This document shows positions 51,384 through 60,707 of a stretch of 64,000 nt of DNA, piece by piece. Each line of letters opens with the position of its first letter. Position 1 is the first letter of the stretch. Origin of the DNA: Methanoculleus sp. (GTDB lineage: Archaea; Halobacteriota; Methanomicrobia; Methanomicrobiales; Methanomicrobiaceae); the NCBI GenBank assembly GCA_011045995.1, contig DSBQ01000050.1:1-64000 (forward strand), in the 5' to 3' direction. The notes under the pieces are model-generated. The model did not search any database, was not told the origin of the DNA, and saw only the letters and a program-made list of their open reading frames with translations. A program made the translations under genes and the position numbers.

Positions 51384-52766
51384 ATGCCAAAACGGAAGAT
51401 ACTGGTAGTAGAGGATGAGGCGATCATCGCTATGGAGCTCAAGGAGACACTTGAGCACCTTGGATATCTGGTGCTGCGGACGGTGTTTCGCGGGGAGGAT
51501 GCCGTCGTCCTCGCCGAGAAGACCCATCCTGATATCGTGCTGATGGATATTCACCTGAAGGGAGACGTCGACGGCATCACCGCTGCAGAAGAGATTTCGA
51601 CCCGTTTCAACATCCCGGTCATCTTCATCACCGCCCATTCCGACAAGGAGACCCTCGCCCGCGCCATCCGTTCCCGTCCATACGGCTACCTCATCAAACC
51701 CTTCAACGAGCGGGACCTCTACTCCAACATCGAGATGGCCATCCACAAGCACCGGGTCCGTTCAAAACTGGAAGAGAATGCGCCTGACATGGTGGATTCG
51801 GCCCTCAATATTATTCCCGAGGCGGTAGTCATCGCCGATCCGCGTGGCCGTATTGTCCGCATGAACCTCGAGGCAGAGCGGCTCACCGGGTATAATCTCA
51901 AGGAGGTAAAGGGCATGCAGGTCTTCACCGCCCTCGGTGTTACCATCCCCGGGAGGGACACCCTGATGGAGAAGCTTCTTGTATCTACCGAGCACGCGGG
52001 ATCGATGATCTCCTTCCCCTCCATGATCAATATCCGCACAAAGCAGGGGGAACGCCTCCCGATGATGCTCTCTACCGGCCTCATCCGTCAGGAGGGGAGC
52101 ACGCGGATTATGGAAATTGCCTTTGTCATGGAATTTCCTCCCCATACCTCGGTTCCGGTCCGGGCCGGGGCGGCCTCCGGCGGGAGCATAGATGCCCTTA
52201 TACGGGCGATGCGGCCGCCCTTCGTCAGTGTGGCAGGCGATCTCTCCATCACCTCTTTTAATGACTCGTTTGCCCGTCTGTGCCGGTATTTCGGGAGAGA
52301 TACCCCGGAAGAAGGCATCGGACTGCACCGGGCGCTGCCCGAATTTTTCATAGGTGATGCCGGCATCATCGAGGAGATCATCAACGATGCCCGGAGCTTT
52401 GCCACCGAAAAGGCGGTCAAGACCAGCACAGGGGCGGCGGTCTTCGCCCTCGAGTATATGCCCTATTCGTCCACCAACGGTGTGCTGGACAGTGTTGCCA
52501 TCCAGATTCGAAATATATCCGACGAGAAGCTCGCTGTCCACCGCTATGAAAAGATCCTCCGGGATTTCCGGACCTCGGAAAAGATCATCGGTGAGGTCGG
52601 GGACCTCTGTGCCTCCCTCAAGGCGACCGTCGCAAGGATGTCCCAGGTGACCGAGGAGGAGGGGGGTATCTCCCAGGATATGAAGCGGGAGTTTGCGGCC
52701 TCGAAAAATACCCTCGAGGAGATCGATATCCGGCTCATTGAGCTCGAGGGGTACCGGAAGCAGTAA
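51384..52766 (+). CDS. Response regulator with PAS domains
   Basis: A receiver domain (residues 1-122) with Asp55 in IVLMDIH, the GDVDGIT insert, FITAHSD and YLIKPF is followed by two PAS-like domains (about 135-250 and 265-385) and a C-terminal helical, probably coiled-coil, region. There is no kinase or DNA-binding domain, so the output is presumably through protein contacts. ATG 51384 follows a GGGGTGAGG site. It stands alone; its kinase is probably one of the others in the window. Confidence 0.9.
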   Translation: MPKRKILVVEDEAIIAMELKETLEHLGYLVLRTVFRGEDAVVLAEKTHPDIVLMDIHLKGDVDGITAAEEISTRFNIPVIFITAHSDKETLARAIRSRPYGYLIKPFNERDLYSNIEMAIHKHRVRSKLEENAPDMVDSALNIIPEAVVIADPRGRIVRMNLEAERLTGYNLKEVKGMQVFTALGVTIPGRDTLMEKLLVSTEHAGSMISFPSMINIRTKQGERLPMMLSTGLIRQEGSTRIMEIAFVMEFPPHTSVPVRAGAASGGSIDALIRAMRPPFVSVAGDLSITSFNDSFARLCRYFGRDTPEEGIGLHRALPEFFIGDAGIIEEIINDARSFATEKAVKTSTGAAVFALEYMPYSSTNGVLDSVAIQIRNISDEKLAVHRYEKILRDFRTSEKIIGEVGDLCASLKATVARMSQVTEEEGGISQDMKREFAASKNTLEEIDIRLIELEGYRKQ

Positions 52767-53492
52767 GGTGGACGGTTGAACAGTTGGTATTCAGGAATAC
52801 ACGCATTCGGTTTCTTTCGTTTTTATTCTCCCATTCTGGTGGTCCACGCTGTTTTGGCCATTCCCTCCCTCGTCGTCGCGCCAGGTCGGATGAGCTGATT
52901 CGGGTGCTGCAGGGATACGGGCTTTGCAGTGGTTGAAATTCTCAAACGGCTGAAAATGACGTAAGGATGTGAAATGCCGCAAGATTGGAAAATGTGTACA
53001 GGCTGCTTCAAGGGGAAGCATGAAAAGGGAGATCAACAAAAATGCCTTCGCATCATGTGCAGAAGGTTTGGTGTGAGGTGATATGGCATCACACTCATGG
53101 GGGGATTGGTGCAGTTGTCGGGGGCGGTTCCTTGTGATTGATTATGGTGGTACGTGTGTTGGTGTTTCGTGTTGCGTGTTGTTGAGAGGTGTGAGGTATG
53201 GATTGCCCCCGACCGTCCCTGGTTCACTGGTTCAGGAGGTGGGTTACGGATTGTGGCCCCGGTGGGTGGCCGCCTCCGTGTCATTCCTGGTTGGTGTAGG
53301 TGAAAGACCTCGCTGGAATGATGTATGGTATCGGTTCCCAGCCGCTTGGGACTGGTACTGATCAAAGGTATGCCTCATATGTATTTAATACTTTCTCTCA
53401 ACGCCTTGCATTGGGTGAAGCATTGTGACCTTGCGTTATACGAAGCATCAACGAAATCTATAATAAACGAGGTGTATAATATCTGTTGAACT
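52767..53492. other. Non-coding region including a strongly GT-rich block
   Basis: No supported gene. A hairpin (TGCTTC at 53004-53009 with GAAGCA at 53015-53020) lies in the left half. Positions about 53040-53360 are strikingly rich in G and T on the + strand, unlike the balanced sequence around. Open frames on both strands there have no domain, unusual composition and no ribosome site. The right end (53380-53490) is A/T-rich and carries promoter-like sequence (CTATAATAAAC near 53460) for the next gene. Confidence 0.55.
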
Positions 53493-54806
53493 ATGGGCTG
53501 CGACTTTCCTGAAGAATTATCCCGGATTCTTGAGATCCTCAAAGCTAACCCCAAAGGAATGTCGGTGTCCGATATTGCCGGAGAAATATCGGTCAACCGG
53601 AATACGGTCTCCCGCTATCTCGATATGCTGCTGATCTCGGGGCAGGTGGAGATGAAGACCTACGGCAAGGCAAAGGTCTTTTACCTCTCGCAGCGCGTTC
53701 CCATCTCCTCGATGATGAACTTTGCCTCGGACATGGTCTTTGTACTGGACCGGGATTTCATCGTCGTCGAGACCAACGCCGCTCTCTGCCGGTTCGTCGG
53801 GGAGTCGCGGGAAGCCATCTGCGGGATTCCCATGCGTGACTCCGCGCTGGTGGCTTTCGACCATCCCCTGATTACAGCGCGCCTTCGCGAGGCGATGGAA
53901 GGTACCGAATCGACCGATGTACTGCGGTATGTCCGTGTTGACAAGGAACTCTTCTACCGGGTCAAGATCATCCCGACCGTCCTCAATTCCGGGATTCCCG
54001 GGGTGACGGTGATGCTTGAGGACATCACCGAACGACGGCGGGCGGAAGATGCGCTCAGGGAATCGGAACAGAAATACCGTGCCCTTGTCGAGCAGATCAA
54101 TGATGCAATCTGGATCATCGACGACGAGTGGGTCTTCACGTATGCAAGCCCAAGGACGGAGCGGATTCTCGGGTACGCGCCTGAGGAGCTCCTTGGCCGC
54201 AACATATCCGATTACGTACTCCCCGGGGAGCATGAGAAGGTCGTCGCCCGTCTTGCCGATGTGGTTGCAGAAGGCAACGGGGGAGCGGTGGTCAATGTCG
54301 CGATGCGGCACCGTGACGGGCATACGATTGATGTTGAGGCGAGTATCTCCCCGGAGTTCGATGAACTGGGCACCCTCGCCGGGTTCCGGTCGGTATGCCG
54401 TGATGTGTCCGAACGGCGTGCCGCTTCACGCAGGGTTCTCAAGTGGAAGACATTTCTCCATTCCATTCTCCAGAATATCCCCGCGATGGTCTTCGTCACG
54501 GAATCACGCACGCACAATATCATATTTTTCAACCGATCATTCAGGGAAAATTTTGGTGCAGATTCGGATCTTGTCACCGGAAAACAGTGCGTCGAGATAT
54601 TCCCTCCCGATCTGTGCCGGGTGCTTGCAACGGGGAACAACGAGGCGATCACCACACGGCAGGAGTTTAAGACGAATGCGATGGCCTGCACCATCCCCGG
54701 CAGGGGCGAGCGCACCGTGCGCATCAAAAAGGTGCCGCTCTTCTCCTCCTCCGGAGATCTCAAGTATGTGCTCGGGATCGTAACAGACGTAACTTCGTCG
54801 GCATAG
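53493..54806 (+). CDS. HTH-PAS sensor regulator without kinase domain
   Basis: A 437-residue cytosolic protein: an N-terminal helix-turn-helix (about 1-65; SVSDIAGEISVNRNTVSRYL) with a VFYLSQRVPIS strand region, then three PAS domains (about 72-190, 195-310, 320-435). The HTH and first PAS are clearly paralogous to the kinase at 8353, but the kinase core is replaced by further PAS domains. It is probably a one-component transcription factor responding to a ligand bound by PAS. A TATA-like box about 30 bp before ATG 53493 suggests a leaderless message. Confidence 0.88.
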   Translation: MGCDFPEELSRILEILKANPKGMSVSDIAGEISVNRNTVSRYLDMLLISGQVEMKTYGKAKVFYLSQRVPISSMMNFASDMVFVLDRDFIVVETNAALCRFVGESREAICGIPMRDSALVAFDHPLITARLREAMEGTESTDVLRYVRVDKELFYRVKIIPTVLNSGIPGVTVMLEDITERRRAEDALRESEQKYRALVEQINDAIWIIDDEWVFTYASPRTERILGYAPEELLGRNISDYVLPGEHEKVVARLADVVAEGNGGAVVNVAMRHRDGHTIDVEASISPEFDELGTLAGFRSVCRDVSERRAASRRVLKWKTFLHSILQNIPAMVFVTESRTHNIIFFNRSFRENFGADSDLVTGKQCVEIFPPDLCRVLATGNNEAITTRQEFKTNAMACTIPGRGERTVRIKKVPLFSSSGDLKYVLGIVTDVTSSA

Positions 54807-55093
54807 GCCGCCGCAGTCATTCCCTGACCATTACACCATCTCCTCAGCTCTTTTTCCGGAAGAATAAGGCGGGAGGGAACCATCGGGGGCAGTGGTCTCT
54901 GGCCAGGCAGGCCGCAATCCTGAGCAGGTAATGCCATTACCGAACGGTTTCCCGTTGAATGGCCGGCGGCGGTCAAACGCTACAGTATTCTGTGGCAAAT
55001 TCCCCGGTGACGGTGGTCTGGCCGGAATGGTCTTCCCCTGCGGCCCGCCATCGATCAGTGATTTCATACTGCTGAAACGCTTACGGTTGAGGT

Positions 55094-55264
55094 ATGACAA
55101 CCACATCGGCCTGCTGTGCCCTCTGCGGGAGGGAAGGGACCTCGTTTGCAAAGGTGACCCACCAGGAAGAGGGTGAAATTCTCCTCTGCGCCGTCTGCCT
55201 CGTACGGGCCCTGCAGGAGGGGCATCTGGTTTCGAAGCATGAGAACGGCGGATGCGACTGCTGA
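55094..55264 (+). CDS. Small zinc-ribbon-like protein
   Basis: A 56-residue frame beginning ATG 55094 encodes a cysteine-rich protein with CCALC near the start, CAVC in the middle and CDC at the end, a layout typical of small zinc-binding proteins. The residue mix (charged helix QEEGEILLCAVCLVRALQEG) looks like real protein. No good ribosome site is seen (GAGGT abuts the start), so the start or leaderless expression is uncertain. It stands alone between a PAS regulator and a rhomboid-type gene. Confidence 0.6.
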   Translation: MTTTSACCALCGREGTSFAKVTHQEEGEILLCAVCLVRALQEGHLVSKHENGGCDC

Positions 55265-55404
55265 AGCGATGAACCCTGCATGGCTGACCTGCCTCACCAG
55301 CTCCCTCTTCTTCCGGGTGCCGGGATGGTTCATCGCAATCCCTGCAATGTTCCCAAGACTCCCTTACGCCGAATGATTAATATGATAGACGGCCACTGGA
55401 GTGT

Positions 55405-56190
55405 ATGTTCCCGAACCCGGCAAGGGATGGGCCGCCGCCCCGCTTCGATTGTGGCATTGCAGCTCTTGCGCTCTTACTTCTGGTCGGTGGAGCGCTTGCG
55501 GGTATCTACTTCCTGAATGAGTCGGGGGCCTTTGCTCCGGGGGTGTATCAGGAGACGTTCTACCTGCGCTATGACGCCCCGTCTCTTCCGAATATGTTCC
55601 TTGCCAATTATGGGTACGAAGACGGAAACCATCTTCATTTCATAGGAAATTTTCAGGCATATGTGCTGCTTTCGCTTCTCCTGCTCCTGCTCTACCTGGC
55701 CATCGGACCCCTGCTGGGCATCCCCGGTCCGTTTTCACGGTGTTTTTTCTTCTGGTCGCTGGTCACCATGATGACCGGGGGGGCATTGCTCATTACCGGG
55801 TTCAGCCTCTGGGTGCATTCCGGTGATGCCGCATACGGGGTCGGATTTTCAGGAATAAATCATGAATTGATGGGATTTTTCGTCTTTACCCTCCTGATTG
55901 GAGCTGAATACATGGTCGGCCGGCGGCGGTGGTCGCGGCGTCATCCGCTCTTCTTTACCTGGGTTGCCATGATTGCGGGGATGACTATTTTTCTGGCATG
56001 GGTTGAGTTCTCCATCCGCATGGATATCGCCGATATCGGGGGCATCAACGCCGCCCACCTGGCAGGGTCAATCCTCGGATTTACCCTGCCGTCGGTTGTT
56101 TTTCTCGTTCAGGCATGGAAAGGGTCGACGAGAGATACTGGTGGAGGCCCGGTTCGTGAGGAGTCGCAGGAAAAAAACAATGCGTTCTGA
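55405..56190 (+). CDS. Rhomboid-family intramembrane serine protease
   Basis: A 261-residue protein with six or so membrane helices. Three rhomboid landmarks are in order: HxxxN in the second core helix (His78, Asn82 in HFIGN), the nucleophile Ser149 in GFSG, and His218 in NAAHLAGSILGF, giving the AHxxGxxxG dyad motif. The overall similarity to well-known rhomboids is weak, which is usual for archaeal members. It would cleave membrane proteins within the bilayer. The substrate is unknown; the anchored surface proteins in this window are possible targets, but that is speculation. ATG 55405 precedes the first helix. Confidence 0.75.
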   Translation: MFPNPARDGPPPRFDCGIAALALLLLVGGALAGIYFLNESGAFAPGVYQETFYLRYDAPSLPNMFLANYGYEDGNHLHFIGNFQAYVLLSLLLLLLYLAIGPLLGIPGPFSRCFFFWSLVTMMTGGALLITGFSLWVHSGDAAYGVGFSGINHELMGFFVFTLLIGAEYMVGRRRWSRRHPLFFTWVAMIAGMTIFLAWVEFSIRMDIADIGGINAAHLAGSILGFTLPSVVFLVQAWKGSTRDTGGGPVREESQEKNNAF

Positions 56191-56411
56191 TGCTTCTGAT
56201 GGAAGCGGTGCCCCGTTTCGCCGTATCAGCGGGTGTGATACGAAAAAACACTGAAGTGGGGCCGGGTGGTGATCAGGGTGCGTCTGCCCCATCCATGGCC
56301 TTCCCTCTCATCAAAGGTGAAGAGGATAAGGTATTTTGGGGGGGCGGATGCAATGCATAACAGAAACCGGGGGACGCAGGTGTCCCCGTGGTACAGGAGA
56401 TGAAGTAAACC

Positions 56412-56894
56412 ATGGCACCAAAGGTACGCCTTGAAACGACGGAGGGCGACATTGTCATCGAACTCTACGATGACATGCCCGTCACGGCAGGGAATTTCAA
56501 AAAACTTGTTGAAGAGGGATTTTACGATGGGATCATCTTCCACCGGGTCATTCGCAACTTTATGATCCAGACCGGCTGTCCCCTAGGCAGCGGCACCGGG
56601 GGGCCGGGATACACCATTAAAGACGAGAAGGTAAAGGGCCACGCGAATGCCCGCGGCACCCTCGCTATGGCAAACACCGGCCAGCCGAACACCGGCGGGT
56701 CGCAGTTCTTCATCAACCTCGTCGACAACAGCTACCTCGACTGGGACAACCCCCAGACTCCCTACGCCCACCCCGTCTTCGGCGAGGTGACAGAGGGTAT
56801 GGATGTGGTCGACAAGATTGCCCTCAGGCGAACGGACAAGTATGACAAACCGGTGCAGGAGGTAAAAATCCTCCATGCAACGGTTCTCGAATAA
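56412..56894 (+). CDS. Peptidyl-prolyl cis-trans isomerase, cyclophilin type
   Basis: A compact 160-residue cyclophilin that speeds proline isomerisation during protein folding, probably in the cytosol since no signal is present. Hallmarks are FHRVIRNFMIQTG with the catalytic Arg and Phe, MANTGQPNTGGSQFFI, and HPVFGEVTEGMDVV. A CAGGAG site 14 bp before ATG 56412 supports the start. A T7 run follows 3 bp after the stop. Confidence 0.96.
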   Translation: MAPKVRLETTEGDIVIELYDDMPVTAGNFKKLVEEGFYDGIIFHRVIRNFMIQTGCPLGSGTGGPGYTIKDEKVKGHANARGTLAMANTGQPNTGGSQFFINLVDNSYLDWDNPQTPYAHPVFGEVTEGMDVVDKIALRRTDKYDKPVQEVKILHATVLE

Positions 56895-56897
56895 TTC

Positions 56898-56904
56898 TTT
56901 TTTT
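56898..56904 (+). terminator. Oligo-T terminator after the cyclophilin gene
   Basis: Seven T residues begin 3 bp after the stop codon, with no stem, as in many archaeal terminators. Confidence 0.5.
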
Positions 56905-57064
56905 GCTGACCGCTTCTGAGGTTCTTTTGCAGACCGTCAGGTCATGAGGGTGCGGGCGCCTCCAGGCCTCCCATCAGTGGCTTTCATTACCACACCGGCT
57001 CAGGGATAGGGAAGATATGCATCCGTTGCCTGTGTCCGGGAAAAAAGAGATACACAATGTGTCC

Positions 57065-57619
57065 CTACGGCCATCTCCGCCGAAGGGATAGCAGTGCCAC
57101 TCCGGTGCCCAGCGCCGGGATGATCATCGCCACCGGTGCGGGGGACCCGGCGGGTTCAGGGTCCACCTCTTTTACCGTCTGGCCGGGCGAGGGCGGGGGA
57201 GATGGCGTAAACGCCGTTGCCGCCGGTGAGGCCGTCGTTGGTACAGGGTTCGTCCCGGTGATGGTGAGGGTTCTCAGCTGCACGGATGAGGATCCGTAGG
57301 GGTAATCGGCATTCCGAACCACCTGGACTTTGTAGGTGCCGCTCATAAATCCGGTGGTATCGTACGTGACCTCCCAGGAACCGTTCGCCCGGACGGTCGC
57401 GGGCAGGGTGGCGACGAGTACAGACTGGAAATTCGGCACGTCCCTGTAGAGCTGTATTTCGACCGTCGCGCCGGCGGGAAGGTTGCTCTTTCCCTGCACC
57501 ACGAGGGGTGTTCCCGCATCAAGGTCCGGCGGGAGAGTAAAACTGATGATATAGGCCGATGCCATGCCACAGGCAAGACACAGGATAAGGGGGCAGCACA
57601 AAATACATCGCAGGTACAT
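57065..57619 (-). CDS. Secreted protein with Ig-like domain and C-terminal anchor
   Basis: A signal peptide (CILCCPLILCLACGMASA) precedes a beta-sandwich-like domain (about 25-125) with WEVTYDTTGFMSGTYKVQV, a Pro/Thr/Ser-rich stalk, and a C-terminal helix (PVAMIIPALGTGVALLSL) ending RRRWP. The layout matches archaeal surface proteins. ATG 57619 is preferred, with GGAGG 8 bp upstream; a TTG codon precedes it. Function beyond surface location is unknown. Confidence 0.8.
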   Translation of the reverse strand: MYLRCILCCPLILCLACGMASAYIISFTLPPDLDAGTPLVVQGKSNLPAGATVEIQLYRDVPNFQSVLVATLPATVRANGSWEVTYDTTGFMSGTYKVQVVRNADYPYGSSSVQLRTLTITGTNPVPTTASPAATAFTPSPPPSPGQTVKEVDPEPAGSPAPVAMIIPALGTGVALLSLRRRWP

Positions 57620-57893
57620 CAACTCATCCTCCAGGGTGTCCTTTGGACACTACTGTTGATGACATACTCTCGGCTGCGGATGATAAAAAGTATGGGTACG
57701 CGAACCGGCCGGGTGCCGACCACGGGGCACATGCAGCCGGTTCCGGTGGCGCAACCGCGTATATGCGCCGGGCCGGTGCGATTGTGGGGAACCCTGTGGC
57801 GATGCGTCGTGGCCTCCCATCCACCGGTTCTAAATGTAAAAACTAACAGAACGGAAAATGAAGCGACGAGAGGGGCTGTATCCCTATGGTAAA

Positions 57894-58712
57894 TTAGACC
57901 GCTGACGTATAGAGCAGGACGGGCAGCGCAACAAAGAAGGTGATCATAAGGACCGCGATGCCCCACTGCCGGGAGGGAACCGGTCGTTTTGGGAGTGCAT
58001 CGTAGGTGCGTGTGCCATATCCCCGGCACTGCATGCAGATGAACGTGCGCTCCCCCTGTTCATAGCTGCGTAAAAAGAGCGAACCGATGGCATAGGCAAG
58101 GGTGGTCAGCCGGTACCAGTAGGGGAGCTTACGTTCAAACGCCGCAAAATGGCGCAGGGCAAGGGCACGGTTGATGTTCACATACATATCCGCAAAGACG
58201 AAGAGGTAGCGGATCATCATCCCGAGCGAGACGGCCATCACCGAGGGGAGGCCGAGGCGCCGCCCGCCTTTGAGCAGTTCCTCCATCGGCGTCGTCGAGG
58301 AGAGCAGGATAATCCAGATGATGCATGCGGTAAACTTCATCGCGAGGATGGCGGCAAACTCCACGGACTGGACATAGACGGTTATGCCCAGCGGGAGGGC
58401 AAGGAGCGGGGTGAAGGTGTCATAGTACGGGTTCTCGAAGAATATCTGGAAGATGATGATGAAGAGCCCGAAGGGAAGCGTCAGCAGGTACCGCCAGAGC
58501 AGGGTCTGAAGGGGGAGGCGGGAGAGCCCCCACCAGACCGCAAAGATGAACATATAGCCTAAAAATATCGGGGCCACGAGGGTGGAGTACGGGACTGCCA
58601 CCATCGCGATGATGGCGGCAAATGCAATCAGAATCTTTACCCTGGCGTCGAGACGGTGAACCGGGCTGTCCCGGTGGGCATCCTGTTCGATCGTCGCCAG
58701 GTGTTCTATCAT
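57894..58712 (-). CDS. cbiQ: ECF transporter T component, CbiQ
   Basis: CbiQ is the energy-coupling transmembrane subunit of cobalt/nickel ECF importers, transferring motion from the ATPase to CbiM. The 272 residues hold five or so helices with SPVHRLDARVKILIAFAAI at the N-terminus and the two coupling motifs near ALALRHF and EQGERTFICMQCRGYG. The start overlaps the end of cbiO by 4 bp, and the gene order M, small protein, O, Q runs on one strand. Confidence 0.94.
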   Translation of the reverse strand: MIEHLATIEQDAHRDSPVHRLDARVKILIAFAAIIAMVAVPYSTLVAPIFLGYMFIFAVWWGLSRLPLQTLLWRYLLTLPFGLFIIIFQIFFENPYYDTFTPLLALPLGITVYVQSVEFAAILAMKFTACIIWIILLSSTTPMEELLKGGRRLGLPSVMAVSLGMMIRYLFVFADMYVNINRALALRHFAAFERKLPYWYRLTTLAYAIGSLFLRSYEQGERTFICMQCRGYGTRTYDALPKRPVPSRQWGIAVLMITFFVALPVLLYTSAV

Positions 58713-59542
58713 ACCGTCTTCTCCAAAAGTCCGAGCACCGCTGCCTCCATCGCCTCGTAGGAGAGCCCGGCATCGATGGTATGCCCCTCCTCCTGCAGGC
58801 GGCGGCGCAGGCGTGCGAGGATCGGCACATCGAGGCAGGCCCCTTTGAGGAGCTCTTCCTGCATAAAGACCTCTTCAGGTGTTCCCTGGGCAACAACACG
58901 GCCGTCGTCAAGGACAAAGACCGTGTCGGCCATCTCGGGAACGAGGTCGACATGGTGGGTGGAGAAGATCACCGTCATCCCGTACTTCTCGGGGAGCGTC
59001 CTGATGAATGAACAGAGCTCTGCCACCCCTCTCGGGTCGAGACCCGAAGACGGTTCGTCCAGGACCAGGACCTGGGGTTCCATGGCAAGCACTCCGGCAA
59101 GCGCTACCCTTTTTTTCTCACCGCCGGAGAGCTGGTGGGGGGCCCGGTCGGCGAGGTGTTCTATCTCGAGAAGCCTGAGCGCTTCATCGACGCGGTGGGC
59201 GACCGTCTCTGCATCAAGGCCGAGATTGATGGGGCCAAATGCAACGTCCTCGGCGACGGTCGGGGAAAAGATCTGGTCGTCAGGGTTCTGGAAAACCATT
59301 CCCACCGTCCGGCGCACCATCCTCAGGTTCTTCTTTGTGACCTCCTCCCCCTGGATGAGCACCTTGCCCGATGTCGGCTGGAGAATGCCGCAGAAGAGCG
59401 AGAAGAGCGTGCTCTTTCCTGCACCGTTCGAGCCAAGGACAGCAATTCTTGCGTGGCGTGGGATAATGAGGTTTACGTGGTCAAGTGCGGGGATGCCACC
59501 GCGGTAGGTATAGGAGAGGTCCCGTGTCTCGATGATGTGCAT
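58709..59542 (-). CDS. cbiO: ECF transporter ATPase, CbiO
   Basis: The ATPase of the cobalt/nickel ECF importer. Walker A GSNGAGKST, Q-loop FQNPDDQIF, signature LSGGEKKRV, Walker B VLVLDEPSSGLD and switch His in FSTHHVD are intact. QNPDDQ is the Q-loop form of ECF ATPases. The C-terminal 40 residues form the usual extra helical part. A single ATPase gene is present, so it presumably forms a homodimer. It is 121 bp downstream of the small-subunit gene. Confidence 0.95.
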   Translation of the reverse strand: MHIIETRDLSYTYRGGIPALDHVNLIIPRHARIAVLGSNGAGKSTLFSLFCGILQPTSGKVLIQGEEVTKKNLRMVRRTVGMVFQNPDDQIFSPTVAEDVAFGPINLGLDAETVAHRVDEALRLLEIEHLADRAPHQLSGGEKKRVALAGVLAMEPQVLVLDEPSSGLDPRGVAELCSFIRTLPEKYGMTVIFSTHHVDLVPEMADTVFVLDDGRVVAQGTPEEVFMQEELLKGACLDVPILARLRRRLQEEGHTIDAGLSYEAMEAAVLGLLEKTV

Positions 59543-59663
59543 GGCTGGTAACCAATGATAATCGGGGGCAGAGAGTATTAAGATTCTGATATTATGTATG
59601 AAGGTTCGAAAGAAAGAAAAAAAGGATGGATATTTCCCTTAACCATGGTTGTGGTTCCGTCTC

Positions 59664-60005
59664 TCAGGCGACCTTCTTCTTTGAGGCGATGAGTTTGCTT
59701 GTACCGAATCCAAGGATGAACATGATGATGATGCCGGCAAAGACCGCGATGATTTCTCCTGCCTTGCCGCCCTCCTCACCGGTGCTGTAGTCGGGCAGCG
59801 GAGCTTCGTACTCGAAGGTCCCGGCGCCGATTGCTTCAGGGTCACCGTCTTCAGGGGAAGGCCCGGTCAGGGTCTTGTCGCCCTGCACGAAGAGGGCTGC
59901 CGATTCAAGGCCGTCAGGGTCCCCGGAGGCAAGGAAGACGGCAAGGCCGCCAATAATAATGGCAATAATGAGCCCGGCAATCATGAAGGTCTTATTGTCG
60001 ATCAT
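59664..60005 (-). CDS. CbiN-like PDGLE-domain protein
   Basis: A 113-residue protein with a helix at each end ([18 protein letters not shown] and [17 protein letters not shown]) and between them a domain starting GDPDGLE. This is the PDGLE subunit that takes the place of CbiN in some cobalt/nickel ECF systems, where it helps CbiM load the metal. The start is ATG 60005, overlapping the cbiM stop by 4 bp; the longer open frame upstream is cbiM out of frame. Confidence 0.88.
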   Translation of the reverse strand: MIDNKTFMIAGLIIAIIIGGLAVFLASGDPDGLESAALFVQGDKTLTGPSPEDGDPEAIGAGTFEYEAPLPDYSTGEEGGKAGEIIAVFAGIIIMFILGFGTSKLIASKKKVA

Positions 60006-60658
60006 GCAAAAACACCCCCCCCGGACGGCTGCTGGTCCTCCCCGGCCAGGAGGTCCGGCCGTGATGCCGCGAGGAAGTAAATGATGGCCCCGGTGATGAC
60101 GCCTTCGATGATACCTATGACGGCATGGTAGGTACCCATCGCAATCAGGCCGGGTACAAGCGGGAAGGTGCCGGCGACTGCCATCTCCACTGCCGCGGCA
60201 AGGGAAGCGATGAAACACGCGAGCCATGCCGCAACCCCGGCCGAGAGGTACATGTTCGCTCCGGCGGATTTCAGGGCGGTGTAGCCGTAAAACCCTACAA
60301 AACCGCCGATGACGCCCATATTCAGGATGTTTGCGCCCATGGTGGTGATCCCGCCGTCCCCGAAGATGATTCCCTGAATGATCAGAACCAGAGTAAGGAT
60401 GAAGACCGCCGCATAGGGTGACCCGAGGACGATTGCCGCAAGGGCTCCGCCGACCAGGTGGCCGCTTGTTCCCATTGCGACGGGAAGGTTGAAGGCCTGG
60501 ATGGCAAAGATCCCTGCCGCAAGGACCGCAATAAGGGGTATTTTATCTTCAGAGAGTTCGTTTCTCGCCCATCTGAGGGCGAGTGCGACGAAGATGAGGG
60601 CGACAATCCAGTAGATAGCGCTCTGCCATAGTGGGACGAATGCGTCTGGTATATGCAT
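60002..60658 (-). CDS. cbiM: ECF transporter substrate-binding component, CbiM
   Basis: CbiM binds the metal ion in a cobalt or nickel ECF importer. The N-terminus MHIPDAFVP provides the metal site formed by the amino group and His2, so the start is firm. Further ligands are expected in [13 protein letters not shown]. Six or so helices fill the 218 residues. Cobalt and nickel types cannot be separated by sequence here; both metals are needed by methanogens. GAGGTG five bases before the ATG is a good ribosome site. Two inverted repeats cover the promoter. Confidence 0.95.
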   Translation of the reverse strand: MHIPDAFVPLWQSAIYWIVALIFVALALRWARNELSEDKIPLIAVLAAGIFAIQAFNLPVAMGTSGHLVGGALAAIVLGSPYAAVFILTLVLIIQGIIFGDGGITTMGANILNMGVIGGFVGFYGYTALKSAGANMYLSAGVAAWLACFIASLAAAVEMAVAGTFPLVPGLIAMGTYHAVIGIIEGVITGAIIYFLAASRPDLLAGEDQQPSGGGVFA

Positions 60659-60671
60659 GGTACACCTCTTA

Positions 60672-60699
60672 GTAATACAATATAGCAGATTCGTATTAC
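60672..60699. promoter_or_regulatory. Inverted repeat over the cbiM promoter (metal-regulator operator candidate)
   Basis: GTAATAC (60672-60678) and GTATTAC (60693-60699) are a perfect 7-bp inverted repeat with a 14-bp spacer, and the TATA-like CTATATTG (minus strand) lies in the spacer. The half-site and spacing resemble NikR-type operators. Binding there would block transcription of the ECF operon. Confidence 0.55.
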
Positions 60700-60707
60700 A
60701 ATGTGTT

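Noticed and set aside
53083-53361. A 92-codon frame (and a 110-codon antisense frame) in the GT-rich block.
   Set aside because: Both translations simply mirror the skewed base composition, with runs of Trp, Gly and Val or His, Thr and Pro.
55391-55400. GGCCACTGGAG as a further ORB element.
   Set aside because: The A-rich spacer and G-string are missing, so only the common core is shared.
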